Of a stretch of 52,664 nucleotides of DNA, positions 23,634 through 31,379 are shown one piece after another (the first letter of the stretch is position 1; each line of letters begins with the position of its first letter). The stretch is from Anaerolineales bacterium. Lineage in GTDB: Bacteria > Chloroflexota > Anaerolineae > Anaerolineales > UBA11858. The stretch lies in assembly GCA_028278545.1 (NCBI GenBank), contig JANQED010000042.1, forward strand, positions 1 to 52,664. Reading direction: 5' to 3'. The position numbers and the translations under genes are program-made. The notes under the pieces are model-generated. The model was not told where the DNA came from. It did no database searches and saw nothing but the letters and a program-made list of their open reading frames with translations.

Positions 23634-23846
23634 ATGTCTAATAATATAAAACGATATAGCTTAGTATTGCCAGTAGATTTATATAATGAGCTTAAAGCTG
23701 TTGCAGAAAAACGGTCAACAACGGTCGTGGATGTTATTAGAAAGTTTATAAAATTAGGACTCTTGGCTGATAGATTGGAAGATGAACCTGAGGCAGCTCT
23801 AATTATTAGAGAAGGTAAATCTGAAAAGCAAATTATGATTATATAA
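23634..23846 (+). CDS. Ribbon-helix-helix (CopG/Arc-like) DNA-binding protein
   Basis: A 70-residue protein. KRYSLVLPVDLYNELKAVAE is the DNA-contacting strand and first helix of the RHH fold, and STTVVDVIRKFIKLGLLA forms the second helix. Such proteins are phage repressors or antitoxins. No toxin is obvious next to it. It lies in the AT-rich insert downstream of a perfect promoter and attenuator, suggesting that it is expressed in the lysogen. Confidence 0.7.
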   Translation: MSNNIKRYSLVLPVDLYNELKAVAEKRSTTVVDVIRKFIKLGLLADRLEDEPEAALIIREGKSEKQIMII

Positions 23847-23882
23847 TGCTCATCGGGTTTCCTTCCAAATAAGGAGCCCATA

Positions 23883-24170
23883 ATGGCTGGTGGTAAAGAA
23901 AAAAAAGAGTGCGAGAAAGCAAAATTAAATGGTGTAGTTGAAAAATATATTCAGAGAAAGATAAATAATGCCATCGATGAGATTATCATCACTGAAACAC
24001 ATTTATTTGATTTCGTTGAACCCGGTGCCAATATCTTAATAGTCAACAAGGATATTTATTTATGGGTCTATGCGAAAATTAGTACTAAAAAATTAATGGC
24101 TTGGATTGGAGGAGTATCTAGTATAGCTATACTTGTTGCAAGGACTATTTATTGGTTTATTACAAAGTAG
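23883..24170 (+). CDS. Small membrane-anchored protein of unknown function
   Basis: A 95-residue Lys/Glu-rich protein with one C-terminal hydrophobic helix (MAWIGGVSSIAILVARTIYWF). AAGGAG lies 6 nt before the ATG. It is AT-rich and follows the RHH gene by 36 nt, so the two are probably one transcript. No family is recognised; superinfection exclusion proteins often have this form, but this is only a guess. Confidence 0.5.
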   Translation: MAGGKEKKECEKAKLNGVVEKYIQRKINNAIDEIIITETHLFDFVEPGANILIVNKDIYLWVYAKISTKKLMAWIGGVSSIAILVARTIYWFITK

Positions 24171-24440
24171 CTCTGACCGAATTCTGGACTATTGGTGTAA
24201 CCAACTAGAATAGCATAACGAAAGGAATGCAAACTATTTCCTTATGATTGTGACATTTGATCGGAGGCCTTGGAACGCGCCTGCGTTACCATTGCCCTTT
24301 TCTTCTTAGGAATTTATTACAGCAATACTCCATATCTGCGATGGAGCAGATTGGATATCGGGAATAATTCACGTAGTTCTGTAGCACATTGCGCAAATGA
24401 GATCTGCATATGGGGTAAGCTCAACAAAGTCAAAGAGGGA

Positions 24441-24517
24441 TTAGGGCGCGGAATTTGGATGATCGTTTGGGGGACCCCCACCCCTGGCCCCTCCCCCGAC
24501 GCAGGGGAGGGGAAATG
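24441..24517 (+). repeat. Direct repeat R3, left copy flanking a TA insertion
   Basis: TAGGGCG, a degenerate stretch, then GGGGACCCCCACCCCTGGCC and on to the CGCAGGGGAGGGGAAAT end. A direct copy lies at 25524-25597, on the other side of the PIN/UPF0175 pair. The rest of 24171-24440 has no gene that I can support. Confidence 0.75.
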
Positions 24518-24534
24518 GTGGAAGAAATGCGCTG

Positions 24535-24684
24535 TTAAATTGGGTAGAAGTCGGCGGGGTTGCGAGGGGCGCCCTCGGAGGCGGGGTCGATCTGCATTTG
24601 AACGGGGATCACTTCGAGGATGACGGTCAGCGGGAGGGGCTTTGGCTCAGCAAATAGGTCACAGATTCTGGTAAAGCCCGTTGG
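24535..24684 (-). pseudogene. Possible C-terminal remnant of a protein gene
   Basis: The minus frame reads FTRICDLFAEPKPLPLTVIL and ends NPADFYPI before a TAA at 24535. Codon use and composition look protein-like, but no start codon lies between the upstream stop and the first 25 codons. It is probably the tail of a disrupted gene next to the TA insertion. A chance open frame cannot be excluded. Confidence 0.3.
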
Positions 24685-24705
24685 TCATGGGACGTGAGAC
24701 TCAGG

Positions 24706-25179
24706 TCATTCTTCGGCAAGCTGGATTACTCTTCCAAGTAAAGCTTCCCCATAATGTATTGAAGAGTTGCGAAGTTTTTCAACGTGGGGCGATATTCGTT
24801 CAATGACTCCCTTATGCTTCGCTAGCAACAATAACCCCAGCGCCCCAATGCATTGAATGTTGTTATGTTCTGCAATTGCTCTTGCACGACGATCGTCGAT
24901 GAGGAGAATATCTGCAGGAAGCTGTTTGTATAATGCCATGGCCTCGATCTCCCCTTGACCAAGCCCTCCAGCATTAAATACGAACTGGGACGAATCGACA
25001 CTTACCACATGGTCCTTGAGAAATGTTTCCAGGGTAGAACTGTGAGATTTCCCAGGTTCTACAACTTCATCATACACTGCCTGGGGGACCTTGGTATCAT
25101 CGAACAGTTTTGGCAAGATGTCTAGCGCCTGACATGCAGCCAGTGCAACCAAAGCTGAACTATCCGCAACGATCAGCAT
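24706..25179 (-). CDS. PIN-domain toxin-like protein (DUF3368 type)
   Basis: A 157-residue PIN protein. MLIVADSSALVAL gives the first catalytic Asp (Asp6), GQGEIEAMALY the acidic middle residue, and ILLIDDRRAR the paired Asp of the last strands; CIGALGLLLLAKHKGVI is the usual ending of the DUF3368 branch. These act as RNases controlled by small antitoxins. The start lies 4 nt after the stop of the upstream UPF0175 gene. Its strand is opposite to all nearby phage genes, so it looks like inserted cargo. Confidence 0.85.
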   Translation of the reverse strand: MLIVADSSALVALAACQALDILPKLFDDTKVPQAVYDEVVEPGKSHSSTLETFLKDHVVSVDSSQFVFNAGGLGQGEIEAMALYKQLPADILLIDDRRARAIAEHNNIQCIGALGLLLLAKHKGVIERISPHVEKLRNSSIHYGEALLGRVIQLAEE

Positions 25180-25183
25180 CTAT

Positions 25184-25438
25184 TCAACTCTCAACAGTCC
25201 GTTGTTGATATTCTGTTTCCAACTCATCTGGGGATTGGGTTTGTAAAGGCACCCCTTCTCGTTTCAGGAAATCGAGAAATACATAGCGATCAACATCGGC
25301 CAGTTCACATGCAGCTCCAATAGAAAGCTCTCCAGCCTGGTACATACCCAGAGCGGCGTATAAACGCACTTTTGCGGTGACTTCATCCGGGGATTCAGTC
25401 ACAAATTGTCTTTTCGGTAGCGAAAATGTTATCTCCAT
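25184..25438 (-). CDS. UPF0175-family antitoxin
   Basis: An 84-residue protein with the UPF0175 pattern: KVRLYAALGMYQAGELSIG, a helix-turn-helix around AACELADVDRYVFLDFLK, and REGVPL. It is the standard upstream partner of DUF3368 PIN proteins and probably represses the pair. It is transcribed away from the capsid leader. Confidence 0.85.
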   Translation of the reverse strand: MEITFSLPKRQFVTESPDEVTAKVRLYAALGMYQAGELSIGAACELADVDRYVFLDFLKREGVPLQTQSPDELETEYQQRTVES

Positions 25439-25523
25439 ATCATTGCTCCAAATTAATATGTCAGCCTATTTATACCATCATACCCGAAATTTGGAGAGTT
25501 TTTCCAAATTTGCTAGTAGCTTC

Positions 25524-25597
25524 TAGGGCGGAGAGTTGGGTGATTTTTTTGGGGACCCCCACCCCTGCCCCTCCCCCGACGCAGGGGAGGGGAAATC
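25524..25597 (+). repeat. Direct repeat R3, right copy
   Basis: Matches 24441-24517: GGGGACCCCCACCCCTGCCC and on to CGCAGGGGAGGGGAAAT. Together the copies bracket about 1 kb with the TA pair. Confidence 0.75.
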
Positions 25598-25603
25598 GTG
25601 TCA

Positions 25604-25720
25604 TTCACGCCAAGACGCCAAGCCGCAGAGAGTCAAAATATGCTGGGGAAAAAGTGTGTCTCACGCCAAGACGCTACGCTGTGCGGGCCTTCGGCCAGGC
25701 GCGGAGTTTTTTAGACTGTT
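25604..25720. repeat. Two R2 repeat half-copies
   Basis: ATTCACGCCAAGACGCCAAG and CTCACGCCAAGACGCTACGC lie 60 nt apart, followed by GGCCTTCGGCC. The segment 25439-25768 is otherwise without genes. Confidence 0.6.
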
Positions 25721-25768
25721 TCTCTGCGCTTTCTGGGTGCTCGGTGGTAAAAAAAACCAAAAAGACCC

Positions 25769-25797
25769 TTGCATTATTAGAAAGGATGTGCTAAAAT
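25769..25797 (+). promoter_or_regulatory. Promoter of the capsid-block leader
   Basis: TTGCAT, 17 nt and TAAAAT, with the same TGTGCTA(A/G)AAT context as the promoter at 17638-17666. The expected start is near 25804. Confidence 0.65.
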
Positions 25798-25803
25798 ACC
25801 GGT

Positions 25804-25930
25804 CAGTTGAATATCCGCTGCCAGGATAGCCCCAGGGGCCGGGTGGAAACCGGCGGGGTGAAAAGGGCAGCAATTTATAAAGCACAACAGGTCTGTAGAC
25901 GGTGTGGCGAGGATGCCACGCCGTTTTTTT
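25804..25930 (+). ncRNA. Candidate terminated small RNA or antitermination leader, unit 2
   Basis: About 127 nt between the promoter and the first terminator. It holds a GCCGG/CCGGC hairpin with a GTGGAAA loop (25838-25854) next to a G-rich tract, then an AT-rich single-stranded part. A reading frame crosses it but has no start signal. The promoter-RNA-terminator design repeats unit 1 at 17.67 kb. Confidence 0.5.
25899..25930 (+). terminator. First leader terminator before the capsid gene
   Basis: ACGGTGTGGC pairs with GCCACGCCGT around GAGGAT, followed by seven T. Confidence 0.85.
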
Positions 25931-25956
25931 GTGCGATGTACACCAAAGGCTTGCAA

Positions 25957-25990
25957 GCGGGTGTGTCTCTAGCGAGGCGCACCCGTTTTT
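25957..25990 (+). terminator. Second, tandem leader terminator
   Basis: CGGGTGTGTCTC pairs with GAGGCGCACCCG through G-U pairs, followed by five T. It ends only 20 nt before the capsid-fusion start codon, so transcription must pass two terminators to express the capsid. Confidence 0.75.
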
Positions 25991-26010
25991 CGCTTAACCA
26001 GGGAGTTGGT

Positions 26011-27852
26011 ATGGACGACGAAAGACGAAAATTGATCGAAGACACACAGGTCTTCTTTGGGGATGCGGTGAAGTTCGAGCGGCTGGACGAGCACAGCGCC
26101 CGATTAGGGGGCTACCTGGTGCGCTACAGCGGGCCAATCGACCCCGATATCACCGGGGATTTCTTCACCAAGGAGAGCGACCTGGGGATCGTCGAGGGCG
26201 CCCAACTGCCGGTCTACTACCAGCACGGGATGGACGGGGTGCTCAAAGCGCGCCGGCTGGGGCGGGCGCAGGCCAAGTTCGACGACGTGGGCCTGTGGGT
26301 GGAAGCCCAGATTGCCCTGCGCGACGAGTATGAGAAGGCATTGGCAAAGCTGGCGGAAGAGGGCAAGCTGGGCTGGTCCTCGGGGGCGGCAGGACATTTG
26401 GTCGAGCGGACCAGCCTCGGTAAAGCCTGGTGGGTGAAAGCCTGGCCGATTGCAGAGGCGTCTCTGACGCCGGAGCCGGCTGAGCCCCGAAACACTGTCA
26501 TCCCGCTGAAGTCACTCTTCAGCAATCAGCAAGGCCGCGCAACAGCAGGAAGAGGCGGGCCAGAGGCCGTGGGCAACACGGCGGCCAGCGAAGCGGCAAC
26601 CCAAATCAATCTGGATATCAGGGAGATAACCATGAAAAACGAACCGAACCTAAAAACCGTTCAGATGACTGCTGAGGAATACCGGCAGCAGATCGCTGGG
26701 GCGGCCAAAGCGGCAGCCGAAGAAGCCCTGAAGGCCTACCGCCAGGGCGAACCGGCGGTGGACAGCGCTGGCGTTCACGTGCAGGTCATCCAAGACGAGG
26801 CCGACCGCCCGTTCAAGAGCATTGCTGAGAACTGCGCGGCGGTGAAGACCCTGGAACTCTCGAAGGGGCAGATCGCCGACCCGCGGCTGAGACGGCTGAG
26901 CGTCAAGGCCGTGCTGGGGGCCAACGAAGGCATCCACGGCGAGGGCGGCTTCTTGCTGGAACCGGCTCTTGCCAAAGAGCTGATCCAACCGCTGCACGAG
27001 GAAGGGCCTTTCTCAAGCCGGGCGCGCAGGCTGCCCGTGGGGGCCGACTCGAACTACGGCTGGATCAACGGGGTGGACGAAACCAGCCGGGCCACCGGCT
27101 CGCGCTGGGGCGGCATCCGCGGCTACCGCCTGACAGAAGGCGAATCGATCACGGCCAGCAAGCCCAAATTCCGCCGCATCAACTGGGAGCTGAAGAAGTA
27201 CGGCGTGGTGGTCTACGCCACCGACGAGCTGCTCAGGGACGCCTCCCAGTTCAGCGCCATCGTACAGCAGGGCGCGGCTGAGGAGATCAACTTTATGGCG
27301 AACGACGACATCCTCAACGGCGAGGGCACCGGCGGGCCGAAAGGCATCTTGCAGTCGGGCGCGCTGGTGACGGTTGCCAAAGAGAGCGGCCAGACCGCCG
27401 CCACGGTGGTATCGGAAAACTTGCATAAGATGTGGCAACGAATGATGCCGCGACACCGCCAGAACGCGGCCTGGTTCATCAACAGCGAGGTGGAGCCAGA
27501 GCTAGATAACCTGTATTTGACTGCTGGCGCCGACTCTTTGGAGCCGCGCTATGTCACTTACACCCCTGAAGGCGTCATGCGCATCAAGGGCCGCCCGGTG
27601 GTGGTGAACGAGTTCTGTGCGGCGCTGGGCACCGTGAGCGACATTGTGCTGGCCGATATGAACGACTACCTGTTCTGGGAGAAGGGCGGCATCGACCAGG
27701 CCCAATCGATCCATTTGGAGTTCCTGACCGATCAGACGGCCTTCCGCTTCATCTATCGCTGCGACGGCCAGACGGCCATGAACGCGGCAGTGACGCCCTA
27801 CAAGGGCAGCAGCACCCAGTCGGCCTTCGTAGCCCTGGCAACCCGCTCCTAA
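26011..27852 (+). CDS. Fused prohead protease and HK97-fold major capsid protein
   Basis: A 613-residue protein. Residues 1-165 are an S78/U35-like prohead protease with YYQHG (His72), GWSSGAAGH (Ser123/124, His129) and EASLTPEPAEPRN. Residues about 165-210 are a low-complexity linker, then a Gln/Ala-rich scaffold-like helix (about 215-255). The C-terminal part is an HK97 capsid, with GEGGFLLEPALAKELI, NDDILNGEGTGGPKGIL and ending AFVALATRS. Normally these are two genes. An internal GGGAG-ATG at 26621-26634, in frame, could also yield the capsid alone. GGGAG precedes ATG 26011. The protease would cleave itself and the delta region during maturation. Confidence 0.9.
   Translation: MDDERRKLIEDTQVFFGDAVKFERLDEHSARLGGYLVRYSGPIDPDITGDFFTKESDLGIVEGAQLPVYYQHGMDGVLKARRLGRAQAKFDDVGLWVEAQIALRDEYEKALAKLAEEGKLGWSSGAAGHLVERTSLGKAWWVKAWPIAEASLTPEPAEPRNTVIPLKSLFSNQQGRATAGRGGPEAVGNTAASEAATQINLDIREITMKNEPNLKTVQMTAEEYRQQIAGAAKAAAEEALKAYRQGEPAVDSAGVHVQVIQDEADRPFKSIAENCAAVKTLELSKGQIADPRLRRLSVKAVLGANEGIHGEGGFLLEPALAKELIQPLHEEGPFSSRARRLPVGADSNYGWINGVDETSRATGSRWGGIRGYRLTEGESITASKPKFRRINWELKKYGVVVYATDELLRDASQFSAIVQQGAAEEINFMANDDILNGEGTGGPKGILQSGALVTVAKESGQTAATVVSENLHKMWQRMMPRHRQNAAWFINSEVEPELDNLYLTAGADSLEPRYVTYTPEGVMRIKGRPVVVNEFCAALGTVSDIVLADMNDYLFWEKGGIDQAQSIHLEFLTDQTAFRFIYRCDGQTAMNAAVTPYKGSSTQSAFVALATRS
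26620..26634 (+). promoter_or_regulatory. Internal in-frame ribosome site and ATG for a separate capsid protein
   Basis: AGGGAG (26620-26625) is 6 nt before ATG 26632 (MKNEPNLKTVQM), at the boundary between the linker and the scaffold/capsid part. Starting here gives a 406-residue protein, the usual size of capsid precursors. The remnant of a former gene junction or active dual translation would both explain it. Confidence 0.6.
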
Positions 27853-27864
27853 GGAGGACCAACC

Positions 27865-28332
27865 ATGTATACCGATCAAGTACGAAACCACTTAATCCCG
27901 CTGATTGCGCCTGCCGACACCGGCTCGACAACCGCCAATTCGGACGTCTTCGATGCCAGCGAGTGCATAGCCGTGGCGTGCCAGGTGGCATTTGGGGCGA
28001 TCACCGGCGACAGCGTGGTGGTGACCGTGGAAGAATGTGACGACACCACCCCCAGCAACAGCACGGCCATCGCCTTCAAATACCGCCTCTCCAGCGCCGT
28101 GGGCACCGACAGCATGGGTGACCTGACAGACGCCACGGCAGCCGGGGCGACATTGGCGGCCAGCGACGACGACAAGATTTTGGAGATCTTCGTGGACCCG
28201 CGCGCCCTGAGCGCCGGATACCCCTACCTGCGCCTGGTGGTGGACCCCGGGGCATCGATGACCGCCTGCCTGATCTCGGCAGCGGCCAGCGTGCTGCCGC
28301 GCTACAACCCGCCCGGAAGCATGGTGGACTAG
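27865..28332 (+). CDS. Phage head protein, possible decoration or minor capsid
   Basis: A 155-residue acidic protein 12 nt after the capsid gene with an AAGGAGG ribosome site. It is rich in Ser, Thr, Asp and Ala and looks all-beta (GDSVVVTVEECDDTTPSN, YPYLRLVVDPGASM). Position directly after the capsid suggests a head decoration or stabilising protein. No family was recognised. Confidence 0.5.
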   Translation: MYTDQVRNHLIPLIAPADTGSTTANSDVFDASECIAVACQVAFGAITGDSVVVTVEECDDTTPSNSTAIAFKYRLSSAVGTDSMGDLTDATAAGATLAASDDDKILEIFVDPRALSAGYPYLRLVVDPGASMTACLISAAASVLPRYNPPGSMVD

Positions 28333-28400
28333 CCTGAGCACAGGGCTGGCTGCTGCCCCCGGGCCGCGGCCTGCCCTGATGCCGCTCTCGGCTGAAGACG

Positions 28401-29249
28401 ATGGACAACGCATACGCAACCCTGGCAGAATACAAGGCTTACGCGGTGGCGCGCGGGCAGACGGCTTCGAGCGACGCCGCCGATGACGCGGTGATCGCCG
28501 ATCTGCTGGAAGGGGCCAGCCGCTATATCGACGGCGAGTGCGGGGGGCGCAAGTTCTACCCCTCCGTGGAGACGCACTACTACAGCGTGCCCGACAACAG
28601 CGCCGACGACCGCATGTTGTGGTTCGCCGAGGACGTGCTGGAGATCATCAGCGTGACGAACGGCGAGGGCACGGCGGTCTCGAACGACGATTATTACCTG
28701 ATGCCGCGCAACTACGAGCCTAAGTACGCCATCCACCTGAAAGACAGCGTCTCCACCTACTGGCAGGCGTCCAGCACGGGGGAGGTGGATTACGTGATCG
28801 CCATCGCGGCCTTCTGCGGGTATCACAACGGGTATAGTCAACGGGCCTGGGGCACAGGCGGCACGCTGAACGGCGCGATCAACGACACCATCACGCTGGC
28901 CTTCACTATGGCCGGAGGTCATGGTGTGCTGGCCGACCAGGTCATCAAGATCGATAACGAGCTGCTGATCGTGGACTCGGTCTCAGCCAACACCATCACG
29001 GCGCTGAGGCGCGGCGACAACGGCAGCACGGCGGCGACGCACGCCGACGGCGCGACGGTGCACACCTGGCAGCCGATGCGCAGGGTGCAGGAGGCGGCGC
29101 TGGCGATCACCCAGCGGGCCTACGCCAACCGGGTTGGGCAGAGTTCCCAGGGCTCGGTGACGGTGACGGCGGCGGGGGTGGTGATCCGCCCCGAAGATGT
29201 GCCGCCGAGGGCGCAGAAGGTGATCGAGAGCCTAAGGCTGACGATATGA
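28401..29249 (+). CDS. Head-tail connector (gp6-like) with C-terminal beta domain
   Basis: A 282-residue protein. The N-terminal half begins YATLAEYKAYAV and continues DAVIADLLEGASRYIDGECG, typical of gp6-like adaptor proteins that join portal and neck. Residues about 155-230 form an inserted beta-rich region (VIKIDNELLIVDSV, ITALRRGDNGSTAATHADG), a motif seen in phage-associated extra domains. The stop overlaps the next gene as ATGA. Confidence 0.65.
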   Translation: MDNAYATLAEYKAYAVARGQTASSDAADDAVIADLLEGASRYIDGECGGRKFYPSVETHYYSVPDNSADDRMLWFAEDVLEIISVTNGEGTAVSNDDYYLMPRNYEPKYAIHLKDSVSTYWQASSTGEVDYVIAIAAFCGYHNGYSQRAWGTGGTLNGAINDTITLAFTMAGGHGVLADQVIKIDNELLIVDSVSANTITALRRGDNGSTAATHADGATVHTWQPMRRVQEAALAITQRAYANRVGQSSQGSVTVTAAGVVIRPEDVPPRAQKVIESLRLTI

Positions 29250-29704
29250 GCGTCTCAGTACAGCTTGCCACCGTGGCCGAGGGCATCTCGCAGATCAGCG
29301 TTGCGGGCGTGACGATGAAGGACATCGACCAGGTGCCGGAGAACTGCCTGGAGCTGTGCCCGATCTTCTTCCCGCGGCCAGACCGCTTTTTGAGCAACGT
29401 GGTCTACACGCCGCAGAGCGTCGGGCCTGGTTCGTCCCGGCAGGCCGATCTGGCGTACACGCTGACGTACAGCTACCTGCACGCGCCCATCGTGGGCGGG
29501 CTGGGCGGATTGTTCGAGGTCTACAGCGGGATGCTGGCGAAGGTGGTGCTGGTGATGAACGCGATCATCAGCAACGACTCGCTCAGCGGCGCGGTGGACG
29601 TGGAACTAAAGGAAATCGGGCCTGGCTTCGTGGTGCAGGACCCGGCCGGGAACACGTATCACGGCTGCGACGTGGCTATCAGGATCATGGAGTTTATCAA
29701 TTAG
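29246..29704 (+). CDS. Phage neck or tail-completion protein
   Basis: A 152-residue protein whose ATG overlaps the previous stop. The region LPENCLELCPIFFPRP-like (VPENCLELCPIFFPRPD) and a following TYSYLHAPIVGGLGGLFEVY are recognisable as conserved blocks, but I cannot name the family. Its place between connector and tail-tube genes fits a tail terminator or neck protein. Confidence 0.5.
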   Translation: MSVSVQLATVAEGISQISVAGVTMKDIDQVPENCLELCPIFFPRPDRFLSNVVYTPQSVGPGSSRQADLAYTLTYSYLHAPIVGGLGGLFEVYSGMLAKVVLVMNAIISNDSLSGAVDVELKEIGPGFVVQDPAGNTYHGCDVAIRIMEFIN

Positions 29705-29713
29705 GCGGGGCTT

Positions 29714-29911
29714 ATGAACAGGAAAATACGCATAACCAACGACAAGCATTTTTACCTTGACGAGGTCGATATCTCGGCTTTCGTGGCCGACTACAGCATC
29801 GAGAGCGACGAGAGGGTGGTGGTCACGCTGCACGGGGAGGTGATCCCGCCCGTCAAACCCAAGCCAAAGCGGAAAGGGACGAAAAAGGTGGTGAAAGATG
29901 GCGACGGGTAG
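29714..29911 (+). CDS. Small phage protein with Lys-rich tail
   Basis: A 65-residue protein: an N-terminal beta-rich part (ITNDKHFYLDEVDISAFV) followed by a Pro/Lys-rich tail ending KKVVKDGDG. It overlaps the start of the tail-tube-like gene by 14 nt. The function is unknown; the overlap supports it as real. Confidence 0.5.
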   Translation: MNRKIRITNDKHFYLDEVDISAFVADYSIESDERVVVTLHGEVIPPVKPKPKRKGTKKVVKDGDG

Positions 29912-30668
29912 AACTCACCTTAAACACAGCCGCGTCTACATCGACGGCTACGACATGAGCGGCTATACGCGCACCTTCGGCCCGCTCTCGACGGAGTGGG
30001 AAGAGGGCGACGCCACCGTGCTGACGGACGAGATCAAGAACGTGATGCTGAACAAGCCCAATATCACGTGCAGCGCCTTCAACGGCGTCTTTGATACTAC
30101 GGCTGCCAGCGGTCTGCACCCGGTGATGAACACCAGCGGGACAAAACGCACGGTGATGCACTTTTTGGGCATCCGCGGCGTTCCGGCGGCAGGCGACCCG
30201 GCCTTCTGCGGCCAGTGGCTGCAGAACGGCTACCACCCGGAGGTCAACGACCCGGTGGTGTATGTCTCGATTCCGTGGGGTCAGTGGGCTTATGACGCCG
30301 GGTCGCTGGCTTACGGCAAGGCCTGGGGGCATGTGCTGCACGCCAAAGGGGCTGAGACGGCGGCCAACACCACCACCGGCGGGGGCGGCGACATCGACAA
30401 CGGGGCGCAAACCACGGCGGGCGGCATTTTCGTCTACCAGGTGTTCAGCGGCGACGGCACGGCCACGCTCTCGGTGGATGATTCTGCTGATGACAGCATC
30501 TACAGCGCCTTATCGGGGGCGACGAGCGGCGAGTTGGACTGCTCCAGCCCGCAGCATGGCATGGTGGCCCTGGGCACCTCGGCGACGGTGAGGCGTTATC
30601 TGCGCTGGCAGCTCTCGCTGAACACGGCGACGACGGTGACTTTCGCCGGGGCGTTCATCAGAGGGTGA
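29898..30668 (+). CDS. Tail-tube-like protein, paralog 1 with C-terminal extension
   Basis: A 256-residue protein. Residues about 15-85 (YDMSGYTRTFGPLSTEWEEG, then LTDEIKNVMLNKP and FDTTAASGLHPVM) align by eye with the product of 30906-31373, so the two are paralogs. It carries an extra 90 residues with a Gly-rich linker (TTTGGGGDIDNG) and a beta domain. One may form the tube and the other decorate it. The position fits major tail proteins. Confidence 0.65.
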   Translation: MATGRTHLKHSRVYIDGYDMSGYTRTFGPLSTEWEEGDATVLTDEIKNVMLNKPNITCSAFNGVFDTTAASGLHPVMNTSGTKRTVMHFLGIRGVPAAGDPAFCGQWLQNGYHPEVNDPVVYVSIPWGQWAYDAGSLAYGKAWGHVLHAKGAETAANTTTGGGGDIDNGAQTTAGGIFVYQVFSGDGTATLSVDDSADDSIYSALSGATSGELDCSSPQHGMVALGTSATVRRYLRWQLSLNTATTVTFAGAFIRG

Positions 30669-30830
30669 TTTAACCGCTGAGAGGTTGGTTTAACCGCAGA
30701 GTACGCCGAGAACGCGGAGAAAAGCAATTGGACACGGATTCTACAATTCTCACGCAAAGACGCAGAGCCGCAAAGCAAAACTTTGCCTGATTCTTAGCGT
30801 CTTCGCGGCTTGGCGTGATGTAACTACGTG
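30669..30830. repeat. R2 repeat cluster inside the tail block
   Basis: ACCGCAGAGTACGCCGAGAA, then an R2 inverted repeat CTCACGCAAAGACGCAGAGC whose partner reads GCGTCTTCGCGGCTTGGCG. The gap to 30905 contains no gene; ATAAGGAGATAAAT before 30906 is the ribosome site of the next one. Confidence 0.75.
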
Positions 30831-30905
30831 TTCAGCTGCGCCTGCGGCGTCCGTGGACAAATCGGTGATGATTTTATATTGAAACACACTATAAGGAGAT
30901 AAATT

Positions 30906-31373
30906 ATGGCTGCACAAACTGGAAAAACCGTATCTAAATGGGTTGGGTTTTTCATCGACGACAGCGGCGGGACGCTGCGCAACGTGACGGGGGTCAAATC
31001 GATCAACGGCATCGGGCTGGACTACGAAGAGGCCGATGTGACCGCCTTTGCCGACGCGATCAAGAACGTTCTGCCCGGTCACCCCGACCTGACCATCGAT
31101 GTGGTGAGCAACTTCGACAACACCGCCGACACCGGCTTCCACACCGTGTTCAGCAGCCTCGTGGGGGGCAACACGCCGCTCTCGATGGACATCCAGATCG
31201 GTATGCGCCACGCCTGGGAAGCGGGTGAGCCGCAGTTCGGCATCACCAGCACCAGCACGAGCGGGATGATCTGCACGGGGTACACGGTCAACCCCGACAG
31301 CATGGAAGCCACCGCCAAACTGCGTGTGTACGGCGGCACAGCCCCGGCCTGGGGTACCACGGCTGAAACGTAG
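30906..31373 (+). CDS. Major tail-tube-like protein, paralog 2
   Basis: A 155-residue protein with the shared block: GIGLDYEEADVTAFADAIKN, P(D)LTI and FDNTADTGFHTVF. It is beta-rich and follows a repeat gap, with AAGGAGAT before the ATG. The size matches compact major tail proteins of siphoviruses, and it precedes the tail chaperones in the usual order. Confidence 0.7.
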   Translation: MAAQTGKTVSKWVGFFIDDSGGTLRNVTGVKSINGIGLDYEEADVTAFADAIKNVLPGHPDLTIDVVSNFDNTADTGFHTVFSSLVGGNTPLSMDIQIGMRHAWEAGEPQFGITSTSTSGMICTGYTVNPDSMEATAKLRVYGGTAPAWGTTAET

Positions 31374-31379
31374 GCATCA

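Noticed and set aside
24270..24623. A 117-codon + strand frame near the left R3 repeat
   Set aside because: Its second half is R3 repeat sequence and Arg/Gly-rich read-through; the start lacks a ribosome site.
25807..26010. N-terminal extension of the capsid fusion by 68 codons
   Set aside because: The extension overlaps a promoter leader and two intrinsic terminators, is Cys/Arg-rich and has no ribosome site; ATG 26011 does.
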